From the NCBI RefSeq assembly GCF_051020985.1, contig NC_135009.1:13958606-14022605 (forward strand): a stretch of 64,000 nt of DNA, read 5' to 3'. The translations under genes and the position numbers were made by a program. Below, in pieces: positions 1 through 11,935 of this stretch. The notes under the pieces are model-generated. The model saw only the letters and a list, made by a program, of their open reading frames with translations, was not told the origin of the DNA and ran no database searches. This DNA comes from Nomia melanderi. Taxonomy: Eukaryota > Arthropoda > Insecta > Hymenoptera > Halictidae. Within the stretch, counting starts at the first letter, position 1, and each line of letters starts with the position of its first letter.

Positions 1-496
1 TAGCTGGTAGCAGAGACACTAACTAGTATCAGTACATAACCGTATCAACGAATAACAAACTAGAAAAATATGAGAAATTAGGAAATGAAACCAACAGAAA
101 ACCGAGTGAAAACGATGCAAGCTAATTGATCATCTTGATTCCCAGTCTAGCCATCGAGAGATCCCCAGCAGTAATTGGGCAGCTAATAGAAGAGTCACCG
201 ACTGGTTACCGCTCACGGGCAAGTGTCAGGTCCGAATACCATCAAGTATTTTAAGCGCAGAGTAGCGTCTAAGACTGATAAGTTGTTTGCCAGAGGTAAA
301 CAAGTGAGGCACCAGGCATCCGAATACTCTATCTACCATTCTATCCGTATCACGCTCTAATAAGAGTCGGGTAGCCGGGAGGCGCTTGAACATTCAAAAG
401 ATATGCAAGCTTGAGTTTTCACCGGGCACCAAGAAGCATACTGGAAGTCTCTTGTTAAGTCCCGAGCGCGATAGAGGATGCCGATCGATTTTATAC
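1..496. other. Intron sequence at left edge
   Basis: This is downstream (in minus-strand terms) of ankyrin exon 2, beginning with its donor at 496-495. I see no further exon and no repeat family in it. Confidence 0.6.
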
Positions 497-607
497 CTTG
501 TCCTTGCAGTCGACGTGGACCCGCCCGGAATCCAGGAGGACCCGCAGACGTTTGGCGTCGCCGCGCGCTGCCGCCAAGTGCAACTCCACGTCCCACGGAG
601 ACTCTTT
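497..607 (-). CDS. ANKRD29-like coding exon 2 (first ankyrin repeat)
   Basis: This is a 111-nt exon flanked by TTTTGCAG and GTATAA. It encodes one ankyrin repeat with the helix pair ELHLAAARGD and KRLRVLLDSG. The base composition is more GC-rich than the intron around it, as expected for an exon in this genome. Confidence 0.88.
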
Positions 608-3600
608 CTGCAAAAGATACAGAGCGAACGTGAACGGGTAGCCAAGCACGCGTTGATTACACTGATCAACGAAATTTAACTGTCCCCTCGTCGCAGAAGG
701 TTTCAAATTTACTATCCACTTTCGCTGCTGAACTCGTGTATTTTACTATCGACAACTTGGACGCGAGACAATTTTCTATTCTATTCCAAGTGGAAGCTTC
801 ATTTGACGATAATACATTGATAAGTTTGCTTTGGTCCGTAATAAGCAACGTTGATTGCCGTTAAATTGAGAAATCTTGTCTCAATTGTACGGCAAGGGGT
901 TGATGAGTGATCTTAATAGTGTCTCATGCTGAATTCATTTTCAGCTGTACACGCAATTTCTTCCGACCAAAGCAATTTAACGAACACGTTTAACCTCTTG
1001 CGTTGGAAAGACGTGTCACGCACGAGACGTTTTCGTTACCAAACCGTCAATGACGTTATAAGCATCGAAAGTCTTGTTGCAACATATTAGACTGGAATGA
1101 AATAGGTAGCAACAAGATTCTTCGCGCAAAAGTTTACTGAATTTCTGAACTGATTTCCAGGAATACACAGGCTGTTTTCCACGTTCCTTGTTTCTGCTTT
1201 TCCCAGTCCGCGGGCATTCGTACGCGACCTATCGACTAAGCAATCATCATCGGGAAAGGTGGGCGAATCGTGTGCGTCCGACTGCAACTGAGATCGTTCC
1301 AGCGGAATTGCCTTGCCGATTTCACAATTTCACCCGTCCGCGCGTATTTTTCAGTTCTCTTCGTTAACCGCGGGCTATCGAATAATCCTCGAACGTGCGG
1401 GGTCACTGGGAACAATCGAAAATATAGGTATTTGGCAGTGTAAACGAGATCGAGCCATCTCGCCGGGAATTAGCCTAAATCCGAAACGCGCGTTCCTCTC
1501 CGTTGAAGATTTTTCTCGCGCGTCTAACAAGACGCAACGAACTGAAACTTGTCCGTCGATTTTGAGATAAGTCCTCGACCACTGTCCTCTTATCGAAAGG
1601 CTCCCTCGATCCAGATGTTTTACAACTGATATGCCTACCCTTTAAGCGAGCTGGGTGTACGAATGGTAACATCCCTGAGATTGTTCAGCCGCCTTCTTTT
1701 AAAAATAATCCGTTGCCGACGCGTTTTCGGTGGAATCGACACAATGAACAACGTTTCCGCGGCGGAAGATCAGTTTCTCGGAGTTCTTGAAGAGAATGAG
1801 CTGATTTCAACTAACAACGAAATATTTGCTAATAATGAATGTAATAAGATAATCAAAATACAGTGATGACTATTCAGAGTCAATTATATAAACAATGTAA
1901 CTCGAACAACTAGTAACATCAATAATCCATAATCACTACAAGCAACATAATTATTAACACTATAACTACTATCAGTCGAAATAACTTTTTTTTAGCAATT
2001 ATTGATACCGTCAAAGCATTGAATATTCGAAATGATTTTGAAAATAGTTTCACTTGAATACTATGATAAATCTCTGAAGAAATTGACAATACAATTTTCA
2101 TAATTACATATCAATCGTATTAAATGTTTTATAGTTTCAGCGTCAATTATCAAGTTTAATTGCCAAAGAGCATTTCATTGTTACCAGAAAATCAGCTCGT
2201 CCCCGTTTATTCAAACGTTACAGGCTCGCCCCGGTTAAAGTTACGATCCTGAATCCTAGTATTCAAATCGAGCCGTCGACGCAGAAGGAAAAGAAGAGCT
2301 GTGCGTGAAGTTTCTTTCGCGATGAATATTTTGTTTTTATTTTCTTCGGCTCGCGGCATAAATCGCGAGGCGGTCGCCGGAGTGCAACGTTCCGCTTTTT
2401 GTTCCAGCGACGTGTGTTTGTAGGTCGTCGCGGTTTGAAACGCGATCGATGCGTCGACGGAGCAACTGAATCTCGCATGATCTGGATTGATCATTAGTAA
2501 TCGGTGATCGAGCGACCTACGATTATGCGTTGACCCGTGCGTGCGGGGAATATTCGCTGATCAAGGTCACTCGGTGGTTCCACCTCTTCCTTGTTACTCG
2601 CTACTCCCACCTTTTGCTTCTTGTTTTCGCTTATTGGACTTGAAAAATATTTTTCTAGTCTCGACGACTGTGTATACACGTGTGCAGAGCGAGCGAGCCA
2701 ACCGTTAGCCAATTGTATGAAATAAAAAGTAGAGAAAAGTAATGCATTAATACATGTATAATTGATTTTGGAAATTTCTCTTTAAACGAAAACTGAATTG
2801 AATTGTAGAATCTATTTTACTTTATTACTGGTGTAGCCTGATATATCCAAAATGTGAGATTCATAAAATGGTGTACCTTTGAGATGACCTTTGTTAACAC
2901 TACCATGTCTACATAACCAAACGAATTCTCTATATTTCATAGCAATAAATCCAATAACAAAGAAATTGATTTTAAATATAAAATGTGAAAAGTCAATCAA
3001 TCGCATTAACCCCTTGGCCTATGATTTTTCTCAATTCTGATCGATATGGCTACTTTGTCATTAATAATTTCTTAGAAAAAGAGAAAAATTCTAAGCATAC
3101 GTTATGCCTATATTTCCTTTTAAGTATAATAGTTGATTACAGAGAAATGATATTTACTTTGAATTCGAATGAATTAATATATATATTTGTTGAATAATGT
3201 TGAAAATCTCTACCAAGGGGTTAACGATAAAATGTTTTAAAATTACAGTCGAGTTGATTTGGTCAATCTCGTTTACCTGTCACTTAAATTTACCCGTAAG
3301 TCGTTTATGTATAAGGTGTTCCAAACGGAAGTTACTTGGCATCGAGTATGTGGAATGTGCTTTCACTTAACACCAAATAACTTTCGTCTCGAATCCTTTT
3401 CGATACGATAAACAGTTTACAAATAAACTTTTGTGATAGAACGAAATCGTACACCCCGTGTATCTGTAACCGATAATCCCAACCTGTTATCGAGCCAGTG
3501 AATCCGTTGTTCGTGTCCGATTTCAGTTATCTAACGGGCTAAATTCAAATTTTATCGTTCCCGCGTGGACGCCGGGTACAATTCGATTCACGTTGACGGT

Positions 3601-4471
3601 CTGGAAACCTGAATACGTTAACATCAATACGCGTGACAACGCAACAAACGCCGTAAGATCAACAGGGCAAGGCTCTTGAAAATTGATTACCTCGAATGAC
3701 GTCAGTTTCTTGTAAGATTTTCCTGATCTCACCTAGTTCCGTGTCGGTTCGTGCGAAAAGCCACGTAACCGATCACAAATGTCGCTATACTCCATCAATT
3801 AATTTTACTTCCGTGAATACTTGTCGGTTACGCGCGGACCGTCTAAAAAAATACGCTGTTTCACTCGAAACGACATACCTACGAGGTTTCATTAGCAAAA
3901 TTAACACGTTGAGTGCCGTATAATTTTGCCGAGAGAAATATACAAAATGAAAATAACGTAGCATCAACTCATGCAATTGAATCACGTTATTAATGCAGGT
4001 TCATCTCGTCGAATGTCACTGCATTATTATGGCATTGCTTCTAACATGGAAAAGTTTTCAAATAATCATAGTTTAATCAAATAAATTATAGTAATTCGAT
4101 TTGAGGCCACCGACTCCATGGCATCCAACGTGTTAAGGACCATTACAATTAAAATTATAGTCAGCCAAGTTAAGGGACAGTTGCTATTATACCAATAATC
4201 AAGATGAACCGAGTCCTACCTGTTCAAGTACTTCACTATGATTATTACATTGAAATATACATATAACAAAATATACGTATAAATACAATTATAAATTTTC
4301 GATTTTCATTCTCTTTAATTTTCGTCCATGAGGGATCATTTCCACTCGAGTTTGCACAATGATCGTTGGGGCAGCCTGTACACGCGTGACATGGGCTATT
4401 CAATTCAAAACGTGGCGAGAAACGGTCACGATTAATTGTAATCGAGAAAAAGGAGTTACCTTCATGGACAT
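497..4471 (-). CDS. Ankyrin-repeat protein resembling ANKRD29, first two coding exons (partial)
   Basis: Two exons join in frame on the minus strand. Exon 1 (4471-4460) encodes MSMK and ends at a GTAACT donor. Exon 2 (607-497) starts after a TTTTGCAG acceptor and encodes 37 residues beginning KESPWDVELHLAAARGD and ending GRVHVDCKDK, then a GTATAA donor. Both junctions are phase 0. The peptide has the ankyrin pattern (LHLAAARGD, then LLDSG), and the join MSMKKESP plus SGRVHVDCKD matches the start of vertebrate ANKRD29 as I recall it (MSFKKETP, SGRVDVDCRD). Known ANKRD29 is essentially a stack of ankyrin repeats with no assigned enzyme activity; a scaffold role is inference. The remaining repeats lie beyond the left edge, and I see no third exon in 1-496. 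The start has a favourable AAC context. Another ankyrin-repeat family member remains possible. Confidence 0.82.
3006..3224. mobile_element. MITE, family H (copy H1)
   Basis: A 219-bp element bounded by TTAA on both sides, with ends TTAACCCCTTGG and (reverse complement) TTAACCCCTTGG. The interior matches 26060-26228 (shared blocks GGCTACTTTGTCATTAAT and TGCCTATATTTCC). It is likely a non-autonomous piggyBac-type element. Confidence 0.75.
3901..4136. mobile_element. MITE, family F (copy F1)
   Basis: A 236-bp element starting TTAACACGTTGAGTGCC and ending in GGCATCCAACGTGTTAA, so the ends are inverted repeats. The interior resembles 10387-10607 and 15178-15359 (TTTTCAAATAATCA, then a TAGTAATTCGATT-like block). 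Confidence 0.75.
4460..4471 (-). CDS. ANKRD29-like coding exon 1 (ATG TCC ATG AAG)
   Basis: Only four codons are coding in this exon. The next intron is 3,852 bp (4459-608) and starts GTAACT. The exon was chosen because it is in phase with exon 2 and reproduces the expected N-terminus. Its 5' UTR must lie above 4471; its start cannot be fixed from sequence. Confidence 0.75.
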
Positions 4472-6721
4472 GTTCGATGGGCACGTGTAACGTGGCCTCG
4501 CAGGATCAAAGTCGTCTTCTAACGCAGCAGAAGGATAGCACGCTTAATGTTAACGTTGCAATTGCATCGCGGTGCATCGGGCATGCTTACAAACGTGTGT
4601 CGCGTGTCACTTACGACAGCAACGTGTTTTTCCCGGGAGACAGGTGTATTGACATCGGATGACACTATACTATCACAGGCCGTGTTGAAACGCGCGTTAA
4701 CACTGACACGTTCCCTCGTGTTTACGATACGCTAGGCCACGACACGCTGGCATCGTGATTTACCGGATGACTCCGAGTCACCGAATGCCCGATGAAACTG
4801 TTCGGGCCTGGTTATAGACTGGGACCGTTTCCGTTTGAATCCGCTTGGCGGTGCCACCTGACGAGCTTCTTTTTTCTTATATTATTGATAAAATTCTGGA
4901 TATCGGATTTTTAGGAACAATTTTACCGTGTCGATTCTCCTGGAAGATAGAAAAAAAAGTAATAATACTGTATCTCGTTATTGATATTTTAAAGGGATGA
5001 ACTTTGAAAAAGAATAGATCCTGTTGTAATCTCTGCAAATTATAGTAAAAATTGGATTCTGATCAGTTCCTGAAACTGATGGCGCCATCCGTGGAGTAAT
5101 GATGAAGCTGATAGGCAAATGGCTTACCCTCAGGGTATTACAGGAATTTGACCACCGACGAGAGTCAAGATAGACTGGTCGTTCAATGTGAATTTTAGTC
5201 ACCAATGTTACCAACAGAGTATAAGTAACGCTGATTTTCTTAAGCTGTGGAAAATACCATAGATTTATAAGTTGTGCTAATGCACCGATAGATTAGTAAT
5301 AAACATTTGTCGGTAAAACAGAAAGTAGGTATTAAAAATATAATGATATTGGGGTATTTTAAATCTGCATAACCATTTACGACGAATTTGAAAGATCCGT
5401 TACCTACGTGGATGTGGGGACATCTAGTAATGGCGGAGGCAAATTGTGTCTTGACTGTGTCATTAAGTCGGTGACGGTAATATCATAAAGATGTTATTTT
5501 CACATAATCTTTTAAAGCTTTTACAATTTCTTGGATATTAAAATTAAATCCTTGAAATGTACTTTAAGATGCAGATGATGCAAAGAAAAAATAATTAACG
5601 CGAGACACTTTAAATGCAATCTATCTCATCAGGGCTATTTACCTTTTAAATGAATTTCTTTGGAACGGCTAAATTTTCAGGTATAATAATAAACTTTGCT
5701 TATACTACAAGGAAGTACTTTACAGAAATACCTATAAATTGGTTCACAGCCAATTAGTCCTCCGTTCAACATGAGATTCCCCAACGCCAAAATGATTGCC
5801 ATTTTTCAAACCAACAACGTTCATCATTTTCCACGGTATGTGATTCTACTGCAATACATACATCAGTAAATTAAAAAAACAGTAACAAAATTCCAATACC
5901 TATATTGAATATTCTCACATTTCTAAACGTTTCAAATATTAAAATAAAAATCAGTCTTCTATAACAAGGAATCATATAATTCGAACACCAGAGATTCCAA
6001 TAAATAAACTTACCAATGAATTCCATTCCCCGAAATTCCCGTCGCTGCAACGGTACAGATAAACATAAAACAAACGACAATTAAAAGTCAGAACGCGCGC
6101 TGTCGCGCTTCAAACTTACACGCTGGCTGATCGATAAAAAGACGAAAGCAGCAGGAACGAAAGCGCGCGCTTTACACGACAATTCGTCAACAAAGGAAAA
6201 GATGGCGGGCGGCGCGGGGGGCGATGGGGGTAAGTGTCCGTTTCGAATATGCCGCCAATAGGCTTCAGCCTCGACCATCAACTGACGGGTGGCGCTGACT
6301 AACCGCGGCATGAATTGAATGGACGCGAGAAACTCAAGCGTCTGCAACGCTAAAGCCAGCAGTTCCGGGTTCGCCTAAGGCGCAGGCGCCACACGTTTAT
6401 TATCTTCTTTCTGTTCAAGTGCCATTTCATTGCATGCAGTGCAGTCTATAAAACAGAGAATGCGTTCTCGGTGGATCTCGAGTTTCCTATCACTTATCGT
6501 CATTCGTAGCGTATAAACATAACAGCACGCGGTCATTAACTTACAAATTGTTTACGTGTCGCGCGCGGGGACCGCACATGAGAGCTGGCTGATATTGGCG
6601 TCGGGATGCTGGTTACTGCGTGCTAGAGAAAAAAAAACCGGATCGCGAGCCATTGTCAGCGTCTACGGGGCATTCGGAGTTTCGGATCGAATTTACTGTG
6701 CCGCACCGAACCGAGGGCAAA
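4472..6721. other. Head-to-head interval between the ankyrin gene and Sirt6
   Basis: There are 2,250 bp between the two start codons. The left two thirds is AT-rich without recognisable coding or repeats. From about 6080 it becomes CpG-rich and holds AAGATGGCGG (6199-6208, Pho/YY1-like), GGGTGGCGCTGA (6287-6298, CTCF-like) and TATAAAA (6447-6453). It likely contains both 5' UTRs and promoters. An 88-codon minus-strand frame at 6081-6347 shows no recognisable domain. Confidence 0.55.
6447..6453 (+). promoter_or_regulatory. Possible TATA box upstream of Sirt6
   Basis: TATAAAA lies 269 bp before the Sirt6 start codon. An insect-type initiator (TCATTC, 6500-6505) is nearby but about 55 bp away rather than 30, so the pair does not form a standard core promoter. 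Two very short upstream ORFs (6578-6592, 6606-6626) would be in the leader if transcription starts here. Confidence 0.25.
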
Positions 6722-6787
6722 ATGTCATGCAGCTACGCGGACGGGCTCTCACACTACGAAAACAAAGGAGTGCTGGGTGTCGAGGAG
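6722..6787 (+). CDS. Sirt6: Sirt6 exon 1
   Basis: Encodes residues 1-22, ending GVEE before a GTAAAA donor. The following intron (6788-7012) is short and strongly pyrimidine-rich, with a TTTTTCCAG acceptor. Confidence 0.95.
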
Positions 6788-9485
6788 GTAAAAAAAAAAA
6801 GCGGCCCCCCATTGTCTCTGGCTGTGTTTGGCGGGAGTCTATCGGTCGCCCGCGACCTTTCCCCGAGTTTGACCCCTTTGTTGTTTTCTTTCCTATCGCT
6901 GGAGCTACTCTCCTTTCTTTTTTTTCTCCTCTCTGTCTCTCTCCCTTTTCTTTTCTTTTACCCCCCTTCCTTCCCCCGTTTTAATTTCCGTTATCCGTTT
7001 GTCTTTTTCCAGCGATACGACAGCGTCGAGGCGTTGCGACTAAAATGCGGCCTCTTAGCCGATTGGATACAAGCGGCGCGTCACGTCGTTGTTCACACCG
7101 GCGCCGGCATCAGTACTGCTGCGGGCATTCCGGATTTTCGGTGATTATCATTTGTAATTTTTCGCTCGAATCCCCACCCTACTTCTATGTATTTCCATCC
7201 CCTCTCCCCAGCCGCCCCGATGGCCCTTCGTCCCGATCTGTTGTGCGCCCGAAAGCGCCACCGGTCAATTCTTTTAAATTAATCAAGCGGTAACGGCTGC
7301 CGCGAAGAAACAACCGGAATCCGTTTCGGTCGTTCTGTCCACCATTGTTGAACACGGCTTCGATCACGTACCGAAATGCTGAGAAATTCCCAGACACACG
7401 ATACGAACAGCTGTGAGACGAAAGTACTTTTATTTTTACTTTTATTTGTTTTTTTTTTGGAAATTAATTATTTACGCGAAATGAAATTTTGAATAATTTA
7501 TTTTTGATTATTGATGTACGTTATATCCTTTTTTTTTTGTAATGATTGTATTGTACTTGTTGGAAATGATCATATGTATGGAATAGGGTGGTTTAAATAT
7601 TTGTATACTTAAATGAATTAATTTTTGTGTTTGTTACTTGTAATTTGGTGTTTGATATTCTAGAGGAACAAATGGGGTATGGACATTAGAACAGAAAGGT
7701 CTGAAGCCTACCATGAGTATCTCATTTGACGAAGCAATACCTACAAAAGCACACATGGCATTAAAAAGATTAGTAGATGCCAGTGAGTATAAGCAATGCC
7801 AAATGATTATTTATTGGAAATGTTAGATTCATATCTACGTTGATTTGTTATAGAAAAAGTTAAGTTCATCATAAGCCAAAATATTGATGGCTTACATCTT
7901 CGATCGGGGGTACAAAGGCAACATCTGGCAGAGTTGCATGGAAATATGTTTACGGAACAGTGCGACAAATGTGGCAGGTTAATATTCTGCATTGAAAATA
8001 ATATGTTTATAGAATATAAAATAATATATTTCTTATAATGCGCAAGATCTACTTTGAATGTACCTTCTGTAATTTGAAAAATTCATGTACACTGTACTTT
8101 TTTTTTAGACAATTCATTCGGAACTTTGCAACCAAAAGCGTGGGCAAGAAATCTTTGGACACTGTCTGTCGATCAGAACAGATAGGTGGTCGTCCATGTC
8201 GCGGCCGTATGCATGATACCATTCTCGATTGGGAACACAACTTGCCAGACAGTGATTTGTCGTTGTCTGATTTGCATTCTAGGTAATTCAACATTTCTGT
8301 ATTAATAAAAATGTTGATTTACTGGTACCTCATGTTCCATGTTATGGCACGCGAAGGGTGGAAATTTGGAGACATTGTGCAAATTTTTGTAAGAAGAAAA
8401 TGAATCGAAATGTATCTGCGAGAGAAAGATGTAGTCATTTGCAAATATGACTGCCCCCTAAAATGCGTTTGTTCACTAAAAATTTGGTGTTTTTTTGCGA
8501 ACAGATGAAAAGAAGAGTGCCTAATGGTTGTTGAAGTACATATTACATGTTTATAATTTCGATGCGTCTGTGCAAGTATACGAAAAAATATTTTGGAAAG
8601 CTTTCATTGATCAGAAAATGCTATCTCGGTGTCTCAGGTTTTAGTTGACAATTATATTTCATTTACACGGTACCAGCAATACCGGCTAAAGAAACTAATA
8701 TAGAGAAAATACAATTACAGTGTGGCTGACTTGAGTATATGTCTGGGGACGACGTTACAAATTATTCCCAGTGGTAATTTGCCTCTGTACACCAAAAAAT
8801 ATGGAGGTCGACTCGTTATATGTAATCTACAACCCACGAAACATGTAAGATAATAGTTCCATTCTACAATTAATTATAATTCCCTACTAATCTATAGACT
8901 AATAAAATTCAAGTTGCCTCTATACAAGTTATTCAATTATCGATTATCGCTCAAGGAATCGGTATAGTTCAAATGGAAGGTGTTTCTTGATTTCAGGATA
9001 AAAAGGCAGATCTGATCATTAACGGTAACATTGACGACATAATGATCAGTGTAATGAAAAAGTTGGGCCTGGAGATCCCAGAGTACGAGAGCACAATGGA
9101 TCCTACACGAAACTCCGATACAACATCCAAGGAAATGGACTGGACCATACCGACCAGCAGAGTGAAGGAGATGAACGTTTTGTACAAGAAAGTATGCAAA
9201 CCGATGAAAAGGAAACGGAAAACGTTTATGTACGAGAGGGAACGAACGGACACCAAACGCGAGGTGAAGTCGAAGAAGCCGGCGTTCATGATGAAGCAGG
9301 AGATAAAAGCAGAGGATCCACTGAACGCGCCCAACATAGTATGCAACAACCCGGTATCTGGCGACGTGAGTAGTAATCCTGTAAAACTTGAGGAGGATCT
9401 CAAGGACCAACTGGAACCGTTCGAGTTCTCCACGGAGAGCGTAGCTCAGCCGGATCCTGATTTACAAGTGTCCGATATACTGTAG
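6722..9485 (+). CDS. Sirt6: NAD-dependent protein deacylase sirtuin-6
   Basis: A chromatin enzyme that removes acetyl and long-chain acyl groups from lysines, using NAD. Seven exons join in frame to 407 residues: 6722-6787, 7013-7140, 7664-7782, 7854-7977, 8109-8282, 8721-8844, 8997-9485, all with GT-AG introns. Visible features: MSCSYADGLSHYENKG start typical of SIRT6; NAD site HTGAGISTAAGIPDFR (50-65); SQNIDG (112-117); catalytic H133 in LHGNMF; zinc cysteines C141, C144, C166 and C176; GTTLQIIPSGNLPL (213-226). Numbering matches human SIRT6 almost residue for residue. The last exon adds a basic, probably nuclear-localising KPMKRKRK (313-320) and two PsiKxE sumoylation-type motifs (IKAE 348-351, VKLE 374-377). 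No key residue is missing. The start was chosen because it gives the conserved family N-terminus. Confidence 0.97.
7013..7140 (+). CDS. Sirt6: Sirt6 exon 2 (NAD-binding GAGIS motif)
   Basis: Encodes residues 23-65, with the HTGAGIST and GIPDFR motifs at its 3' end. It ends in phase 2 before a weak GTGATT donor. The split arginine codon is completed by exon 3. Confidence 0.95.
7664..7782 (+). CDS. Sirt6: Sirt6 exon 3
   Basis: Begins after TATTCTAG and encodes GTNGVWTLEQKGLKP through the helix ending KRLVDA. It ends in phase 1 before GTGAGT. Confidence 0.95.
7854..7977 (+). CDS. Sirt6: Sirt6 exon 4 (catalytic histidine and first zinc cysteines)
   Basis: Encodes KFIISQNIDGLHLRSG, then ELHGNMF with catalytic H133 and the CDKC zinc pair (C141, C144). 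The donor is GTTAAT, which is not a strong consensus, but the reading frame continues correctly into the next exon. Confidence 0.95.
8109..8282 (+). CDS. Sirt6: Sirt6 exon 5 (second zinc cysteines)
   Basis: Encodes RQFIRNFATKSVGKK, then C166 and C176 and the block DTILDWEHNLPDSDL. It is flanked by TTTTTTAG and GTAATT. Confidence 0.95.
8721..8844 (+). CDS. Sirt6: Sirt6 exon 6
   Basis: Encodes VADLSICLGTTLQIIPSGN through ICNLQPTKH, the last part of the Rossmann fold. The donor is GTAAGA and the exon ends in phase 0. Confidence 0.95.
8997..9485 (+). CDS. Sirt6: Sirt6 exon 7 (C-terminal tail and stop)
   Basis: Encodes the end of the sirtuin fold (DKKADLIINGNIDD, KKLGLEIPEY) and a charged C-terminal extension with the basic cluster at 313-320. 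TAG is at 9483-9485. The tail is low in hydrophobic residues and probably disordered. Confidence 0.95.
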   Translation, partial: DKKADLIINGNIDDIMISVMKKLGLEIPEYESTMDPTRNSDTTSKEMDWTIPTSRVKEMNVLYKKVCKPMKRKRKTFMYERERTDTKREVKSKKPAFMMKQEIKAEDPLNAPNIVCNNPVSGDVSSNPVKLEEDLKDQLEPFEFSTESVAQPDPDLQVSDIL

Positions 9486-10386
9486 CATGAAGATTTTAAC
9501 ATATGGTGATCTTGACGACCTAATATTCTTGTTGAGGGGTCTTTCTATTTTGGAACATTGAAAACAGTTAAATTTCAAATTGAGCAACCTTCTCTTGCAA
9601 CCATAGGTTCGATCACGTTTCATTTTCTTTTTTAAACGCGTCATTATAGAAATTGAGGAAGGTTGCTGATTTCGAGAAAGTTGCGACTGACAGGTTTCCC
9701 TGTAAGGAATCTGTGAAAGGTGATCTAACTGTTTCAACCGTTGAAATAGGAAGATCCCTTTTAGTCCCAGTCCACGTTCAATTTATCCAAGAGTGCATAT
9801 GGAATGGATGTTATCTATATGTGAAGAATGCCTAAAGTGCTACTGATTTGTTTATACAACAAAAAAAAAAACAAGAATGGAAACAAGAAATCATATGCAG
9901 TCAAAAGGGGAGGAGGAGGATATGAAAATGTAACAGAAAAGTTCGGTAATTCGCTTTTATCGTCAGAAGTCAGAGAACGCTGCGCAATACGTGTAAATAT
10001 GTGTAGTAGTAATTTCGTGGTCGCTTCATGTTTTGTCCGCTTGTCCCATTTTAATCGAGCGTATGTACGCGCGTAGTCCTTTCCTCGAGGTCAGTGCTTC
10101 AGCGACTAACGTTGTATCATACTTCCGACCTACGCGTAGATGCATGCACATCATGGGTTTTTTCCATTGTCGTAGTACGTCTAACGTTATGTACTTAAGA
10201 TGATTTATTTAGAATCGTTTGTAACACGTTGATAGAGATTCCGAGTAGATCTTTCAAGAGAGAGAGAGAGAGACGTGTACTTGAAAATGATGACCTGGTG
10301 AGATAGAAAATCCCAGTGGGCCTGTAAACACGAAGACCGTTCTCAAAACCGTGTTATAACTGTCGAATTTGGGACGGTCTTCGCAA

Positions 10387-10607
10387 TTAACATGTTGAAT
10401 GCCGCACGATTTCAAAGTGCAGAATATGTGAAATGAAAAGAATACAATATTAAACTGTTTAATTGTCGCAAGAGACTTGCCGAATGTCAGTGCATTGTGT
10501 AACGTTACAGGAATGTTTTTTTAGTGATCACTGTTTAATTGTGGGAATTACAGTCATTTCACTGGGGCGAGTGTCACCGGTTGCCCCCATGGCATTCAAT
10601 GTGTTCA
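10387..10607. mobile_element. MITE, family F (copy F2), in the probable Sirt6 3' UTR
   Basis: Starts TTAACATGTTGAATGCC and ends GGCATTCAATGTGTTCAA, so the right TTAA is degenerate. GTCACCGG lies inside the right end, matching the subterminal block of other family-F copies. Confidence 0.7.
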
Positions 10608-11489
10608 AAAAGAAAGAGAAGTTTTTAAACTTAGTTTAGAATAGTAATGATTCGCGCAGCATTGAATGAGATGTCAGACCCCTACTGCAATAATTCCCAT
10701 TCTTGATAGCTGGGCCTAAGTGTTTGTCCTCCATTTCGATTAATTTTTAGCGTCTGGCAACTTGTTCTGTCGTTACTTCCGAGTACACGTATTTCGTATT
10801 ATGTTTAAGTGCGTTTAATTGACACACACACATATATATAGAGATATATATATATAAATAATATGATATATATATATATATACACTGTTCGTGTTTTCTG
10901 AAACTGTGACCAATACTTCCGTACGTTGTTCGCGATACAAAGGGGGCGATTAAGGAAGTTCTATGATGATGTTTTAACTGAAATACTCGTTGCTAACTTG
11001 GAACGTTTAAGATTGAGATCCTTTTAATAGAAAGCTCCGTACGAGCGTCGATGTTGTTTGGTCATTTAATAGTTAAGTGTCTCTTTCTCGTTAAACGCAC
11101 ACGTTTGTATAATCGCGACAGCGGTACAAATCTATTCAGACGAACGTCGAAGCGAACAATAGACACACGAAGTTCGCCGCCCGCTCCACGACGGTGTTAC
11201 GCGCGCGCGTCGTTTTACGCGTGAGCAGCGAGCCGGAGAACGGAAGTGCAAAGGTTTACAGGAAAAAAAATTCAAGGGAGATGAAAAATATAAGCGAGTC
11301 TTTCTTATATCGGCATTCGACGCTATTCAGTCGATAGCGTGTTTTACAAGTAGAACGCAGATTAGTAAAACGTGTAATATTTATATGTACATAGCGATAC
11401 GCGCTTGGTTGCTCCTAATAATTTATTATTTTAATTGACATTATTTACTGGACGTTACTATTAGTGAAATATTATAACATTTGACGGGA

Positions 11490-11495
11490 AATAAA
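11490..11495 (+). terminator. Candidate poly(A) signal for Sirt6
   Basis: AATAAA, followed by T-rich sequence. It is a candidate only; an upstream, weaker signal may be used. Confidence 0.3.
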
Positions 11496-11742
11496 ACTAT
11501 GGAAATGGGATAATTGTGGATGTCTTGTTCTATTTATATCAAGCTGTGAAGTTGGTTAGACTTCTTTTTGTATGCATCGATGAATGTGTTTAATTGGTTC
11601 GATTGGTCTTTTGCTAATGATAAGTCGTACGCAGGTCTTCTTATTATATTATATTATATTCTTATCCATAGGCGAAGTTTATGTCAGGATATATAATCAT
11701 GTACACGTGGGTCGCAATGATTACTTCATACCTTAAACTCAT

Positions 11743-11935
11743 TTAACCCTTTGCACTCATATAAAATTTGATATTTAACATTGTATAATGCATCAGCGTG
11801 TGAAATATTGGGATAAAAAAAGCTTCCCAATTTGCTTATGATTTCTCTCTGTGTTAATTACAGAAAATATCATCTTTGTCTAGTTAGAGAATGTTAAGTA
11901 TTTCCAACGAAATACTTCCTAGTGCAAAGGGTTAA
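11743..11935. mobile_element. MITE, family B
   Basis: A 193-bp element: left end TTAACCCTTTGCACTCA, right end (reverse complement) TTAACCCTTTGCACTAG. The TTAA is duplicated. It lies between the convergent Sirt6 and pebbled genes. Confidence 0.8.

Larger units (their letters stand above)
608..4459 (-). other. First intron of the ANKRD29-like gene
   Basis: This is a 3.85-kb AT-rich intron. It contains two TTAA-bounded elements (3006-3224 and 3901-4136) and a remnant of a family-H end near 880-905. A TCAAGGTCA site (2561-2569), the form bound by FTZ-F1/ERR-type nuclear receptors, is present but could be chance. No open frame in it looks coding. Confidence 0.6.
9486..11510 (+). other. Probable Sirt6 3' UTR and flanking DNA
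   Basis: AT-rich, without a coding frame I can support. It includes a short GA repeat (about 10257-10274), a TA-rich stretch (about 10835-10885) and a family-F MITE (10387-10607). The first good AATAAA on this strand is at 11490-11495, so the transcript may extend about 2 kb past the stop. The true end cannot be determined from sequence alone. Confidence 0.4.

Noticed and set aside
6081..6347. 88-codon minus-strand frame next to the Sirt6 promoter
   Set aside because: No recognisable domain and proline-rich from CpG-rich promoter DNA. It could be leader sequence, but coding cannot be supported.
8937..9433. Two minus-strand frames of about 150 codons
   Set aside because: They are shadows of Sirt6 exon 7, whose plus-strand frame is conserved.
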